From: Pseudo-nitzschia pungens
Taxonomy: Eukaryota; Bacillariophyta; Bacillariophyceae; Bacillariales; Bacillariaceae
DNA: 64,000 bases
Assembly (NCBI GenBank): GCA_037355855.1
Contig: CM074763.1
Location: forward strand, 4,402,001-4,466,000
Direction: 5' to 3'
The notes beneath the pieces are model-generated. The model worked only from the letters and a program-made list of their open reading frames with translations. It was not told the origin of the DNA and did no database searches. Positions 21,408-33,067 of this stretch are shown piece by piece (position 1 is the stretch's first letter; each line of letters opens with the position of its first letter). The position numbers and the translations under genes are program-made.

Positions 21408-21936
21408 CATACGGTAAGTTATCTATCCGAGAATCTCTCGTGAGCTGGGAATTTTGGCAGGCATAAAGAATAAAGACTTGGTTGTACGATACGTAGATTA
21501 TGATAACCTTAACCTTACCATAGTTCGTATTAACTTCCAACAATTTAATTCGACCCACATTAAACTCAGTATTAAGAATAGGACGAAATGCATCAATGCA
21601 CGTATCGTAGCAAAATGTTCCCAAGATATTGCGGCATTTGTGACGAATGGGTGTCAGGTTGCCTTAAATGAGACGGGAAATTCACAAATTCTTTCCTGGA
21701 AAGATATCATCTTTCTTCGAAGATCATTTTTTCCTCGTGAGCTCTTTGCTCGTTCGACCTTGTCGTAAACTAAACCAACTCCTGCTTACCAATCGGCAGT
21801 GAGGAAGAACTTCGAGATAATCAATTGTGGCTACCGCAAGAGCACTCCGTTGTCATTATTCTTATTTTCGTCAAACAACGACTTAATCAAATTTCCCGTT
21901 CTTCAGTGAAGCAGAAGTAGAAAATTGTTGCAGAAA
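21408..21936. other. Upstream region of the amidase gene
   Basis: 529 bp between the gypsy 3' LTR and the amidase ATG. It must hold the promoter and 5' UTR, and I see no unambiguous promoter motif. A 104-codon ORF at 21454-21768 has no recognisable domain and is probably chance. Confidence 0.5.
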
Positions 21937-23594
21937 ATGTCGCGTCATGGTGATGTAAGATTGCTTGGATGGTTTAGCGACCAAATGTTGTGTGATTTCG
22001 GTCTAAGTCCGCGTTTTCCTGGTGGAATATCATGTTCGTCAAACTGATACGCAATGGTATATTTTTGTTGCTTTGGTTCTTTCTGTTTGGCGTTGTTTAG
22101 ATTTCCAGCTCGGAAGACACAGTTGGGTGCTGCGTCTTCCAATATCCTATGCCGCGATTACATACAAATGAAGAGGTAATGGCCAATGCTAAAAAGATTT
22201 GTGATATCGTAAAAGGAGTCAAGCTAGGATTGCCCGGAATGGTGAGTTGAGAGACAGATAAATGCACGGAAAGCGCTTGGTTTTTACAAAAGATACACGA
22301 CACACAAAGTTTCCTCCTCTAATCGCTGAAACGATATCATTCGTGCACTTTGCTAGGACTTGATAGTTTTCCCGGAATATTCCACTATGGTAAGTACGAT
22401 TCTTTTCCGAAAAAAATCATTTAGGTGCGTCATCACTCGTTCAAGCCGTCTTAAAAAAGGAGGACTCTTTGTCGTTCTTTCTGTTCAGGGAATAATGTAT
22501 GATAGACAGGAGATGTTCGATACTGCTTGCACCATTCCAGGACCTTTGACAGATATGTTTGGTGAGGCTTGCAAGGAGGCCGGTTGCTGGGGTGTCTTTT
22601 CGTTGACAGGTGAGCAGCACGAGGATCATCCAAACAAGAATCCGTACAACACGCTCGTCTTGATCAATGACCAGGGCGAAATCGTTCAAAAGTACCGAAA
22701 GCTCTTGCCATGGACTCCTATCGAAGGATGGACGCCTGGAAATCTGGGAACAATCGTGACTGAAGGGCCAAAAGGTATGAAGGTGTCGATGATCATTTGC
22801 GACGATGGAAACTATCCCGAAATTTGGAGGGACTGTGCAATGAAAGGAGCTGAGTTGATCATTCGTCCGCAGGGTTATATGTAAGTCATATTGCACTTGA
22901 CATTAGACCATTTCATCGTTACTATCACATTCTTTCAGAACACACTAATGGCTCTTCCAATTTAACGCAGGTACCCTGCAAAGGAACAGCAAATACAAGT
23001 CAGTAAGACGATGGCATGGTGTAATCAGGTTTACGTGGCTGTTGCAAATGCATCTGGATTTGATGGTGTCTACACTTATTTTGTAAGTCATGTGACAGTT
23101 ATCGATTCAGGAACAAAAATATGAATAAATCTTTCAACTGAGAAAACAAAATGATTCTTACTCAGTTTTCCCTTCCATTGCGTCGTTCGTTGATTGATTC
23201 TTTACAGGGACATTCCGCCATTGTTGGTATGGACGGAAGAACCCTGGGCGAGTGCTCCACGGAGGATAACGGCATTCAATTTGCGCAACTCTCGATTTCC
23301 GGAATTCGTGATGCCCGTGCCAACGATCAGTCTCAAAACCAGCTCTTCAAGTTGACCCATAGGGGTTATACCGGTGTATACGCCAATGGCGACGGTGAGA
23401 AGGGAGTTGCAGAATGTCCCTTCGACTTTTACAACACGTGGGTAACCGATCCATTGAAGGCGCAAAAAATGGCAGAAAAGGTTACTCGATCTAGTATCGG
23501 TGTGAAGTGTTGCCCTGTCGCAGGTATTCCAGCACCTCGAGAGGAAGAAGAAGAAGAAGAGTTAGCACTTGAGCACGAACTCAATCTTCAGTGA
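21937..23594 (+). CDS. amiE: Aliphatic amidase (nitrilase superfamily), six exons
   Basis: Acylamide amidohydrolase: converts short aliphatic amides to the acid and ammonia, a nitrogen-scavenging role. Proposed exons are 21937-21954, 22101-22241, 22357-22389, 22489-22880, 22971-23082 and 23208-23594. All introns are GT-AG and 90-146 bp, and together they encode 360 residues, close to the 340-350 of bacterial AmiE. The start MSRHGD matches the conserved N terminus of the family. The catalytic Glu-Lys-Cys triad is intact at about E60 (VFPEYST), K135 (KYRKLLPW) and C168 ([10 protein letters not shown]); CDDGNYPE points to AmiE rather than formamidase AmiF. The C terminus adds a Glu-rich tail (EEEEEE). 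No targeting signal is visible, so it is probably cytosolic. It looks bacterial in origin with introns gained later. Transposons flank it on both sides. Confidence 0.9.
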
Positions 23595-23779
23595 ATTTCA
23601 AAAAATAATATGGTTTGCAAGAGTGTCGACGAACAAATTTATCTTCCATTCCGACAACTCTGTATGTTTGAGGTACGGTAATATCAAAAAATAATGGTGA
23701 CATGTTTTAAGCGTAAAAATTTTTTTATCAGTTTTTCTATTCATTCTCTGTCACAGAAATAGGATTAAAAAAGAGAAGG

Positions 23780-24020
23780 TCTTGTAAATTATCAAAACAA
23801 GTCTACAATCGGATGTAACATAACGTAAATGTACTAATTGTATTATCGTAAAAAGTGAGATGTTTGTCTCTCATACCTCTGGTGATATAATTGCATTGTG
23901 CATTCAACTGACCAAATTTCCACTTTTGTTTCTCCAAAAGACATTTGGCGAACCCTTATTTGGCGAACCTCAACGGTCAATTTTTATTTTGTAAACCCTA
24001 ACTCTAAAAATTCTCCAACA
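23780..24020 (-). repeat. 3' LTR, copia
   Basis: 241 bp, nearly identical to 29468-29708; includes the segment complementary to the primer-binding position. Confidence 0.92.
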
Positions 24021-24033
24021 CACTCCTGTGGAT

Positions 24034-25956
24034 TCACTCCGGTTCCTCAGTACTCAATGTTAATCCAAACCTAATCATGGCTTCATTGTATTCCTCTGGG
24101 TATTGCTTATCATCATCTTCCCTGATTCCCAATATGAGATTGCGGAACTTTCGGAAGAGTGTCCCCTGTACCGGCTTAGTGTAATAGTCAGCAATCATCT
24201 CCTTTGTCGGGCAGTCTCGAACCACAATTTCCTTTCTCTTGATTCAATTGGTGACAAAGAAATACCGGATGTGGATGTGTTTCGAACCTTTTCCACATGA
24301 TAATCTTCCATTATTCTCTAGTAGTATTGCTGCTTCATTGTCCTGGTATAGCACGTCCTCGTTGCTATCTCCGCCTTGTGCCAATCGAAAGTACCTGAAC
24401 CATATGTGTTTTGGTAATCGCTCTCCCACAGCAACAATCTCAGTTTCAGTGGAGCTTGTCGTATTTAACTTTGTTTTGTTAGATGACCCATAGATGGTTC
24501 CTCGACCTCCCGTGACCATGACGCCCACATGTCCCCTCATGTCTTCGTGAACTGCATGTGCTCCATCGATATGATATAATGAGATCTCTTGTCCATCATA
24601 TCTGAGAATTAGAGGCAGATGCTTCGATCCTTGTAAATACTTCATTAGATGCCCAAGCTTCCTGTAGTCATGTTCATCTGGTCTCCGGACTCTCGTACAT
24701 AGGAATGCCACTGCTGTCTGTAGGTCTGGGCGTGCCCTCTTCCCTAGGTAGAGCACCCTTGCTGTCATTGTGTGGAAGTAGTCCTTCTCTTTCTGGTTCA
24801 ACAAACGAACGGTGGGATCATCACCTGCGGCCGTCCAAAACAGATGCTCTGGTGCTGCTGTAGTCTTCTCCCCTTTCATGTCCTCGCTGACGTCATTTAA
24901 CATCTTCTGTACATAGTCATACATACTGATTTTGACTTCCCCTTTCACCCGGAAGTCAATTTTCATCCCAAGATACTCGTGTAGTTTTCCTCTCACTTCT
25001 GTCATTGGGTCGGTTTTGCCATATATGGCCTTCAGCTTGTTTATAATTGCTGTTACTTCATTCGGATCAACATGACTAACCTTCATATCATCCACATGGA
25101 AGGCTATTGTCATTTGTTTCCCTCTGATCACTTTGTTCCAAACACATGGATCATATGGATTCATCTCGAATCCCCACTCACTGAGGTGGCCGATGAGCTT
25201 CTTGTATGATAACAACGCTGCGTTCAGCGTACCATATATTGCCTTGCTACACTTAACAAATATCACCCATCTGCCTTTAACTTTCTGTAGGTGTGGTTTC
25301 CACCGGTTGCTGTCCAGCTCTACAAGCGCCAGTGCCAGTTCGCCGTCTACCCTGAGGATGAGAGGACCCTCCATTGGTGTCTGTAGGAAATGTCCTGGTA
25401 GGTCAAGTGTTGCAACATCGCGTCCCTTGAACACATCGACCATTAACAGGTAGAATAATCCTTCTGTTGATACAGTTGGCAATCGAGTGTCTTCTTTGTT
25501 CATCCATATTCTCTGTTTTCTTCCATCAGCGCATGCGCGCCCCTTCACACTCCCGTCTCTCTTCCTTGTTAGGAACAGTAGAATTGGTAGTGCCAGCCTC
25601 TTGTCCTCATTTGACAAAGACTTATAATCAATCTCCTCAAATACCTCTCGAGATAACATCTGTTTCATCTCCTTGGTCGTTGCAGCTTTCCCTTCGTTGC
25701 CGAACACTCAAAGCCCGGCCTTTAATCCATATTGGGTCATTAAACTCACTTTATCCCGACATTTTTCTGATGTTGTGCCCAGCAACGTCATTGCTCGCTC
25801 ATAGTTATACTGCTCATTTCCGGATGTTATTGCTTCAACATTCTCCTTAAATTCGATTGTTCTTTGTAGGTATTGGTATCCACTCCTGTGCTTTGTTCGC
25901 TGAGACATTCCGTGAGTGACCCCCTTAAATCGCTTACATACGGGCTGTTCGGTCAT
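24034..25956 (-). pseudogene. pol: Copia RT and RNase H region
   Basis: One frame from 25956 to 24034 with in-frame TGA at 25708-25710 and 24244-24246. RT: palm motif FHVDDMKVSH near 25100, the copia form of YVDD. RNase H: YHIDGAHAVHED and SSTETEIVAVGE near 24560-24430. The C terminus, KEMIADYYTKPVQGTLFRKF, is a copia signature. The N-terminal portion joins the integrase part through a frameshift near 25953. Confidence 0.88.
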
Positions 25957-28900
25957 GACATTAACATAGGAGTCTTCATATCCTGGCCAAACATATGGTT
26001 GGACGTTGCGTCTAGGGCACGTTGTGGATCCATTGCTTCCCTCACTGTCACTCTGGTCATCCTGGTCATTCCAGTTGTCCCAACGCTGTTCTCGTCATCT
26101 TCGTCATCCCGGTCCTCGTCGTCGGAGTCGCTCTCCTCCATCTCACTGTCCGTCTTGAAAACAATTTCGATCTCTTCATCCGCCACTCCTGTATTTTCGG
26201 TGGTGTCTTCTTGGAGGCTTTCATGCTCCACTCCTGTGTTCTCTTCATCGTCTACAGACGTGGAATCGAGATCCTCTTCCTCGCCTTCATCAGCGTCGCT
26301 TTGGTTTATGTCCATGATCGGCTCATCATCGGCTTCCTCAACATTTTCCATGTCCACCATTTGGTTGTCATGCCCATCTGTGAACAACAGTCCATCAGGG
26401 TTCTTCTTCCCCATGGTGTTGACTTGATCAATTACCTCATCTGGCATTGGTAGTATATGGAAGTCAGGTCAATCTCTTTCAAATTGTCGTCCTGTTTTTA
26501 GGCTCATAAAGGTCATTCCTCCTTGTAGGTTGTGCATGGGCCCCATGGCTATTGCCCTAAATGTCCTTGTTTTCAGCGTATTGTCGGTTCCCTGTCGGAC
26601 CTGCACGTATGACCCGTAAGGGACCATACAGTGTAGTTTGTAGTAGAGTTTCTTCCCTGTAACTATGGTCATGGGCGATAGGATCTTGGATACGCCCCCT
26701 TCCCATGATATGCCATTAATGTAGACCATCACCCCGGTGATAAGCCCAATTACCATTCTGTTTGGTAGTTTCTTAAAAGGGGTATTATGGAAGGCACATC
26801 TTGCCCTTTCTTTTATGACCCGAATGAATCGCTCCACCTCAGGTACGTGTTCGTCTTGAGCCGCAATGTTAAGTAGAATTCCTATGCCTGCAAGTTCATT
26901 GTCTAAACACTCGAATTGTTTACCACCCAAGATAAGCCCAATTTGGAATCCACGCTGCTTGTAAAATTTCTGCAGCTCATTGAGTACTTTGAACATCGAT
27001 TCTTCTGTCATGTCTTCAATGGGATTAGCTGTTCCATAATGGATATGCTTGCTTATGGTGACCATGAATGGAATCTTATTCACCTTCATTATGTCAATGG
27101 ACACCGTTAGCTCTGTGACCATGAATGGAATCTTATTCACCTTCATTATGTCAATGGACACCGTTAGCTCTGTATAGTGGTCCATGATTGTCTGCGGTAT
27201 CCTGATTAGTGTCGTCTTTACCTCTTTTCGTCTCTCCCGTACTGCCTTTCCTTGTAATCCAGCAACTCGTGGCCCAAATATCTTGTCCATGATGGTGACA
27301 TCTCTTGGAGTGAATGGATTGTTCAAAATGGTTCCGTTTTTGATTGCTCTGATCATGTCCGTGTTACTCCAGTTGGTCACGTCCTGTAATTTTCTTACTG
27401 CTAGCGCCGTCGCGTTGTCTTTTTGAGAGAATTTTGCTTGGTTCCCTTTTACGGTCTCTACACCGATTTGTTCCAGCTTAATATCCGTTTCGATAAATGA
27501 TTGTGCTGATGTTATTGCATGGCTGCTGTCCCAGTAATATAGGCCCTTTGTCGACAGCACAAACTTGCGTGTTATCCCCTTCGGATTTGTCACACGGAAT
27601 GCATCTTCTATTCCATTGTTATATTCCATGATATATCCTGGCATATTGGTTACGATGTGGAATGATAGGATGTTGGCAATGCCATCTGGATAAAAATATA
27701 CTTCTCCAAATCCTGGGAGGTCACCAATCTGTGTTATAATGGCCTTCCCGGCATTGGTGTATAAGTGTAACACCCTTGACGCGCTTTGGATGTTCTTGAG
27801 GAATCGCTTGTTGTAGAAAACATTCACACTGGAACAGTTGTCGATGAGGATCCATTTTGGATTCAGTCTCTTTCTGCATTGATTGAAAGCATGTTTGTTC
27901 TTGCCACATAGGTCCTCCACTAGGACGTTGTCTTCGCCGTTCATATAAAATTGAACGTCATAGTCATCACCATCCAGTTCCGACTCCCATTCATCCTCCT
28001 TGTCCTCAGTCGTTTCACCCTCACTGCCCTCAATGATGTTACATTGCCCGGATTCGCGTTGTGCTTTTGCTTGGTTGTATGCCTTTCGGCATTCGTCCCT
28101 TGTGGGATCACCATTTTCTTTTGTTGTATGTGGGCAATCAGATGCAATACAATCATTCTCCCGGTCACAGTTATGACATATGTAGTTCCCTTTTGGTCTC
28201 CATTTCCTTGGTGGTGTTGTCGACTCGTCCTGTTCATCACTATCATCATCGATTAGAAACTGATGTCCGGAGAATCGGCCACGCGAAGATCCTGTTCGGT
28301 TGACTTGGTATAGTCTTGGATTGAATTTGAAATCCTCAAGTTCAGTGTGTGCTTCCACCACACTCTTCGGATATTTGTCCCGTCCCTTTGTCATGGCATT
28401 GTGACAGTCTTGTTTGTAGATAGCATATTTGGAATCGTTTGAGTTCATGAAGAATAAGATCGCTAGTGCTCTGTCGCGTGCAACTGCTCTCACCTGTTGT
28501 TTTGTTTCGGTTTTCAAGCTTCCCCATGTTGATTTTGTTTGTTTTTCTATTTTTGTTGCTTCTTTCTTTGCTTCCTTTTTCACAACTTCTTTCTTGATAG
28601 GAGGCTCTTCAGTTTCATCCCCTGATTCAGTCTCTGCGTCAGATGATTCCACATTGATATATCCTTTATCTGTCAGAACGTCCTGTATGTCCTCCATATC
28701 GTAGAATCGTGCGCCATTCTTTTCAGCTACATTCACTAGGACTTCAAATTTCTCCAGGTATTCCCCCAGATCCATGTCATCAGTTTGTCGAAAGTTGTAT
28801 ACCTTCTTCTTGGTTAGAAATCTCTGTACTTGTCTGTTTCTGGTCGCGTCGCCTTGTTCGCATACCATTTTGATTAGCGTCAGGAGCCCTGTAACTGATT

Positions 28901-29426
28901 TTGTGGCATGTACCTTGGTATAATCGTCCTTGTGGGCTTTGATCTTGTTATGCATGATGGGGTCGCATTGATCCCAGAGCACCTTGTATAATTTGGTTAG
29001 GTTGTTTCTTGTCTTATTCATGATATCCTTGTAGATTTTTAGGTCCTGTTTATACTCATCCTTGGTGAATTCCCTTTTCAGATCACTCAGTTCCTTGAGT
29101 TCCTCCTCGGTTGGTTCAACAGGCTCATCCATCGTCACGATTGTTAGCTTTCGCATTTCAAGGATTGTCTCCTCATTCCCGCCATATGTCTTTGCTGCAT
29201 AGTTAATAAACTTCTTCCTGGCAGTAATCCATTTCTTTGTGTGGATTTGGTTGTGGACAAATACATGGTCCTTGATTGCCGGGGTTCCCCCTTTGAAAGC
29301 CACGCTGGGTCCTGATCCGCTTGGTCCCTTCCCCTTGCGCCTGTTGGGTCTGCGTTTCTTCTGTGATGTATCCTCTTCATCATTTTCTTCAGCCTCTTGT
29401 CTGGCTATATCTTCATCTTTTGTCGT
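25953..29426 (-). pseudogene. Copia gag, protease and integrase region
   Basis: The frame runs from about 29426 to 25953, with a TGA at 26469-26471. The likely ancestral start is at 29424-29426, where the codon is now ACG; no in-frame ATG is left upstream of the gag domain. A Cys-rich knuckle (CHNCDRENDCIASDC) lies near 28170. The protease site appears as ILIDNCSSVNVF near 27845, the copia-style Asp without the usual DSG/DTG. The integrase core has Asp in VSIDIMKV, a GGKQFECLDNE segment and Glu in PEVERFIRVIKER. A 57-bp exact tandem duplication (27058-27114 and 27115-27171) repeats the segment with the first catalytic Asp. A highly acidic linker lies at 26090-26330. Confidence 0.85.
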
Positions 29427-29452
29427 GAGTTATCTTCCTTGTTTAACCTTGC

Positions 29453-29467
29453 CTTTTTACGATAATA
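29453..29467 (-). promoter_or_regulatory. Copia primer-binding position, complementary to its own LTR
   Basis: On the element's strand the 15 bases right after the 5' LTR are TATTATCGTAAAAAG. Their exact reverse complement, CTTTTTACGATAATA, lies inside the LTR at 29529-29543. The match ends precisely at the LTR border. Confidence 0.75.
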
Positions 29468-29708
29468 TCTTGTAAATTATCAAAACAAGTCTACAATCGG
29501 ATGTAACATAACGTAAATGTATTAATTGTATTATCGTAAAAAGTGAGATGTTTGTCTCTCATACCTCTGGTGATATAATTGCATTGTGCATTCAACTGAC
29601 CAAATTTCCACTTTTGTTTCTCCAAAAGACATTTGGCGAACCCTTATTTGGCGAACCTCAACGGTCAATTTTTATTTTGTAAACCCTAACTCTATAATTT
29701 CTCCAACA
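29468..29708 (-). repeat. 5' LTR, copia, with candidate core promoter
   Basis: 241 bp. On the minus strand a TATA-like TTATATCA starts at 29578. An initiator-like TCACTTT puts +1 at 29544, 34 nt downstream, one base before the segment complementary to the primer-binding position. Confidence 0.85.
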
Positions 29709-29762
29709 GAAGGGTTTTCATTTCTAGTACTGTATTCGGCATTTTCGAACCCTTGCCGTCGG

Positions 29763-30570
29763 CAGGGGTGATAATAGACAGGGGTGCGTCACTGCGTGAA
29801 AAAAAAATTACCCATGCGTGCACAAATAACAAAAACTGTCCTCATTTTTCTTTGCTATATTTATTTTTAACTAACAAACACTAGTTAAAATACCTTAACT
29901 TCAGATAGTAATAACTCCATCAAAAATCAATCCTAATCTATATTTCAAATATCTGCATTATGGTTTAAACTCTTTTAAACAAGAATATTCAATAAAAATG
30001 AGGTTTTGAACAAGTCTAAAGTCATCTATTACTGATACAAGGTTGAAGGCCATTTTTAGGCTTTTTTGGGGTCAGATACCCTCATTAGGTATGAAACATA
30101 TGATTAATTTACTGCCTTTTTGGGTGCATGACTGGCAAATTTCGCCCGAAGTTGGGTGCATGACTGGAGAAGTCGGGTGCATAACTGGGTGCATGACTGG
30201 AGAAGTCGGGTGCATGACTGACAATTTGTACGTGGTACCAAGCACGTCTGAAGAAAAAAATGGCCTTCAACCTTGTATCAGTAATAGATGACTTTAGACT
30301 TGTTCAAAACCTCATTTTTATTGAATATTCTTGTTTAAAAGAGTTTAAACCATAATGCAGATATTTGAAATATAGATTAGGATTGATTTTTGATGGAGTT
30401 ATTACTATCTGAAGTTAAGGTATTTTAACTAGTGTTTGTTAGTTAAAAATAAATATAGCAAAGAAAAATGAGGACAGTTTTTGTTATTTGTGCACGCATG
30501 GGTAATTTTTTTTCTGATTTGAACGAAGTTTTTGTGCTAGAGTGCGCACCCCTGTCTATTATCACCCCTG
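29763..30570. mobile_element. Foldback MITE with hAT-like ends
   Basis: The ends read CAGGGGTGATAATAGACAGG and its reverse complement. Arms of about 295 and 315 bp (29763-30057 and 30256-30570) pair almost perfectly around a 200-bp loop that holds several copies of GGGTGCATGACTGGAGAAGTC. Flanks GCCGTCGG (left) and GCCGTTGG (right) look like an 8-bp TSD with one change. An 8-bp TSD and CAGGG termini are typical of hAT transposons. No transposase is present. Confidence 0.8.
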
Positions 30571-31158
30571 GCCGTTGGATTCTATTGGTGACCGAAGGAT
30601 ACCATCCCTTAATAGGATTGAAATTATACGGGATTCGCCGAAAAAAAAACACATTTTTTCATGTACCCGGTGACCAAATCGTCAACCGAGTTCTGTCTTC
30701 TAGAGACAATGAAAGCACCTCTATCTGCAATAAAGTAAGAAATAACCACCAATACTTGTAGTCAATAACATAGATATGGGTTTTTAATTATTTACTTGGG
30801 GAATTTTGATAAATTTTAGTGGATTGCGGCTGATTTTTGTACATCGGGCCCGTGATTCGCCGTGATTTTCACACCATGATTTGTCCTCCACCTTTTGGCT
30901 GCCTGAGCCCTGAATACTCCAAATAAAGACACAAGAACACATTCAAAGGCCCTGCAAACACCAAGGGGTGATGAATTTGTATCAATACTTGCCGTCGGGC
31001 CAATCAAATCGACTAACCGAATCGACTAACCGAATCGAATGAACGGAATCAAACAACTGAATCGAATGAACCAAATTGAATGAACCAAATCAAACAACCG
31101 AATTGAATCGGAATACAAGCAGCAACAACAACAACAGCAAGACACTCCCCAGCAAGCA
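30571..31158. other. Unassigned interval
   Basis: No gene seen. 31009-31110 is a degenerate repeat of AATCGAATGAACCAA-like units, followed by CAGCAACAACAA repeats. Confidence 0.5.
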
Positions 31159-31550
31159 TTAGGCCCACTTCATCTTCAGCTTCTTCCTACTTGCTTCTTT
31201 TTCTTCCAAGCTGCACTTCATCCTTTTCTTTAGAGCCAGGATATCAGCCAACCGATGAAATGTTCCATAGCACTCAATGAAAGATGGACGTTGCATGTTA
31301 CACATCCCCCCTCTTTTCTTAGTCCAAGCCAACCATGCAAAGCACATTTGGTGTTCCTCACTGCTTTAGAAGGGTAGTGATCCAAATTATTGTCCAACCT
31401 ACAACTCAAAGCACCAGAGTCTGAAAGCGTCCTGTCATTTACCCTAGCTGAATTCCTCTTACTGTCAAACGAGGAGGAATTGCTTGAACAAGGTTCAGTC
31501 AAAGGAGATACAGCACCATCTTCACCACCACAGGATGAAACATGAAACAT
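31159..31550 (-). pseudogene. Possible piggyBac-type transposase C-terminal remnant
   Basis: Two overlapping minus frames together give a Cys/His pattern like the C-terminal cysteine-rich domain of piggyBac transposases: NTKCALHGWLG, CVTCNVHLSL, then in the other frame ECYGTFHRLADI and a basic end. The switch of frame implies an indel. Only the last 130 or so codons are recognisable, and no inverted terminal repeats were found. Confidence 0.4.
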
Positions 31551-31813
31551 CCTGGCTTCAGCTTCACATGAAACAGTCTCAGGGTCTACCCAGTACTAGT
31601 AAGAAGTTTATTCTTTTTCTGGGTTGTAACAGCAGATTGTATTGCTTTATTATAATATTATGATAATTGTTACTACTATTTACTAAATTCAGTCTGTTTT
31701 ACAATATTTCGATACACATCCTGTGTCTTACTTAGGTGGTGGCTTTTTTCCTGGATTCGATCCTGGTGGTGGCTTCTTCCTCTGGTCTAATGGAAGGCTT
31801 GATGTTGAGTTCT

Positions 31814-32576
31814 TCATGCTCTTCTTCCGCCCCCCCCCTTTTTTTTCTTCTTCTTCTTCCATTCAATAGCTTGTTTCACATTTTGGATGTACATTTCCAA
31901 GCTTTTTTGTGACACAGCAGAAGCGGTCGTTTTGTCATCTGTGATCTGAGTATATACCATACCACGGAAGTAGAATCTTTGTTGCATTGTCATACCATTG
32001 GTTTCTCCACTAATAATGGTTTCCATTTATTCCTCTGTCAAAGGTCAATCTGCCTCTTCACTTCTTGCAGCCAATTCTTCCATATGCTCATCTGAACCTC
32101 GCCTTCTATCACCAAAAATTGCCCTGTAATGTCCTCCTACACTGTCTGTGTGATAAGGTCCGACGTGGGTTTCTGGAACCTCAGGATCAAATGGATTGGT
32201 TACAAACCAATTGCTGACACGGATCAAGTGTTCGCCAAATGATTGTTGATATGCATTAAAACCTGGACCCACAAGGAATGTTAGTTTCGGCTCATCCTCT
32301 CTCTTATAGTCCTCATCTTCGGTTGTGGCTTGTGGTTTTAAATGTGGTTTCTGAACAACTTTGTCGTAGCAGAATAAACCATGGATACAGCCAGGACATT
32401 TCAGGTGTTTTCCTTCATCCTCAAAGGAGGTGAGTGTCTGCAGTACTTTCGTGTTAGCTGCCACCATTTTAAACTTCTTCGTGGAAGTGCTGTCTTTCAT
32501 GTCAATGACAGATGTGGCCCTTTGAGGAGTTACTTTCCGGTTCCACCTCTGCTTCTTTTGGAAAACAGGATCATCC
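31814..32576 (-). pseudogene. Second interrupted host gene, 3' part
   Basis: This continues the frame that starts at 40871. With one copy of the TSD CATCC removed, the reading passes from NNTNDRD directly into DPVFQKKQRWNRK. It has a CPGC motif near 32390 and an acidic C-terminal part. It stops at the TGA at 32045-32047. The same frame stays open beyond a second stop (TAA, 32027-32029) to 31814, ending in a poly-Lys/Gly stretch, so the original end is unclear. No family recognised. Confidence 0.55.
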
Positions 32577-32887
32577 TGTAACACTCTAAGGTAGAAATTT
32601 CGGAGTAGTATGAATAATTGTGTGTTATTTCACTTTACGAGATGGGATTGAAATTAGAGAGAGGAAATAATGAGCGATGAGGTCATCGCGACCTTCTCAT
32701 ATAATAACCATCCCTGTATATAACATATATTCCGTATGTAACCTTAATCGTATAATCGCTCTCTTATGCATGTCTGTTTGCACATACCAGATATCCATAC
32801 ATGGATACCTTATATATATTTGAATCCCATGTGGGATTCGGTTAATTATTAATTCGTAACCCTACTAGCCTACGCTAGCATGTTACA
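32577..32887 (-). repeat. 3' LTR, family A
   Basis: 311 bp, TGTAAC...TGTTACA. Contains several short inverted repeats, for example GCGATGAGGTCATCGC and ATCCCATGTGGGAT. Confidence 0.92.
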
Positions 32888-33067
32888 TATTGCCTCATGA
32901 TTGAACGAATCCCACAGTTAAGCCGACCAGTGACTCATGGAACAATCTGAGTCATTTGATTGGCTCAATTCGATATCTGCGGATTCGGCCGGCGTAGACT
33001 CCGACTGATTCGGTTCCCAATATGGAGTCAGCTTCCGAATGTTCACTGTTTCCACTACTGAGGGAGT

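Larger units (their letters stand above)
23780..29708 (-). mobile_element. Ty1/copia element, recent LTRs but broken ORFs
   Basis: LTRs of 241 bp (23780-24020 and 29468-29708) are flanked by the TSD GAAGG (23775-23779 and 29709-29713) and differ at only a few positions. On the minus strand the LTR begins TGTTGGAG and ends ACAAGA. The order gag, protease, integrase, RT, RNase H is that of Ty1/copia (Pseudoviridae). The reading frame is broken by three TGA codons and a frameshift. It lies about 180 bp downstream of the amidase stop. Confidence 0.93.

Noticed and set aside
21454..21768. 104-codon ORF upstream of the amidase
   Set aside because: No domain, no clear start context, and it overlaps the region expected to hold the amidase promoter.
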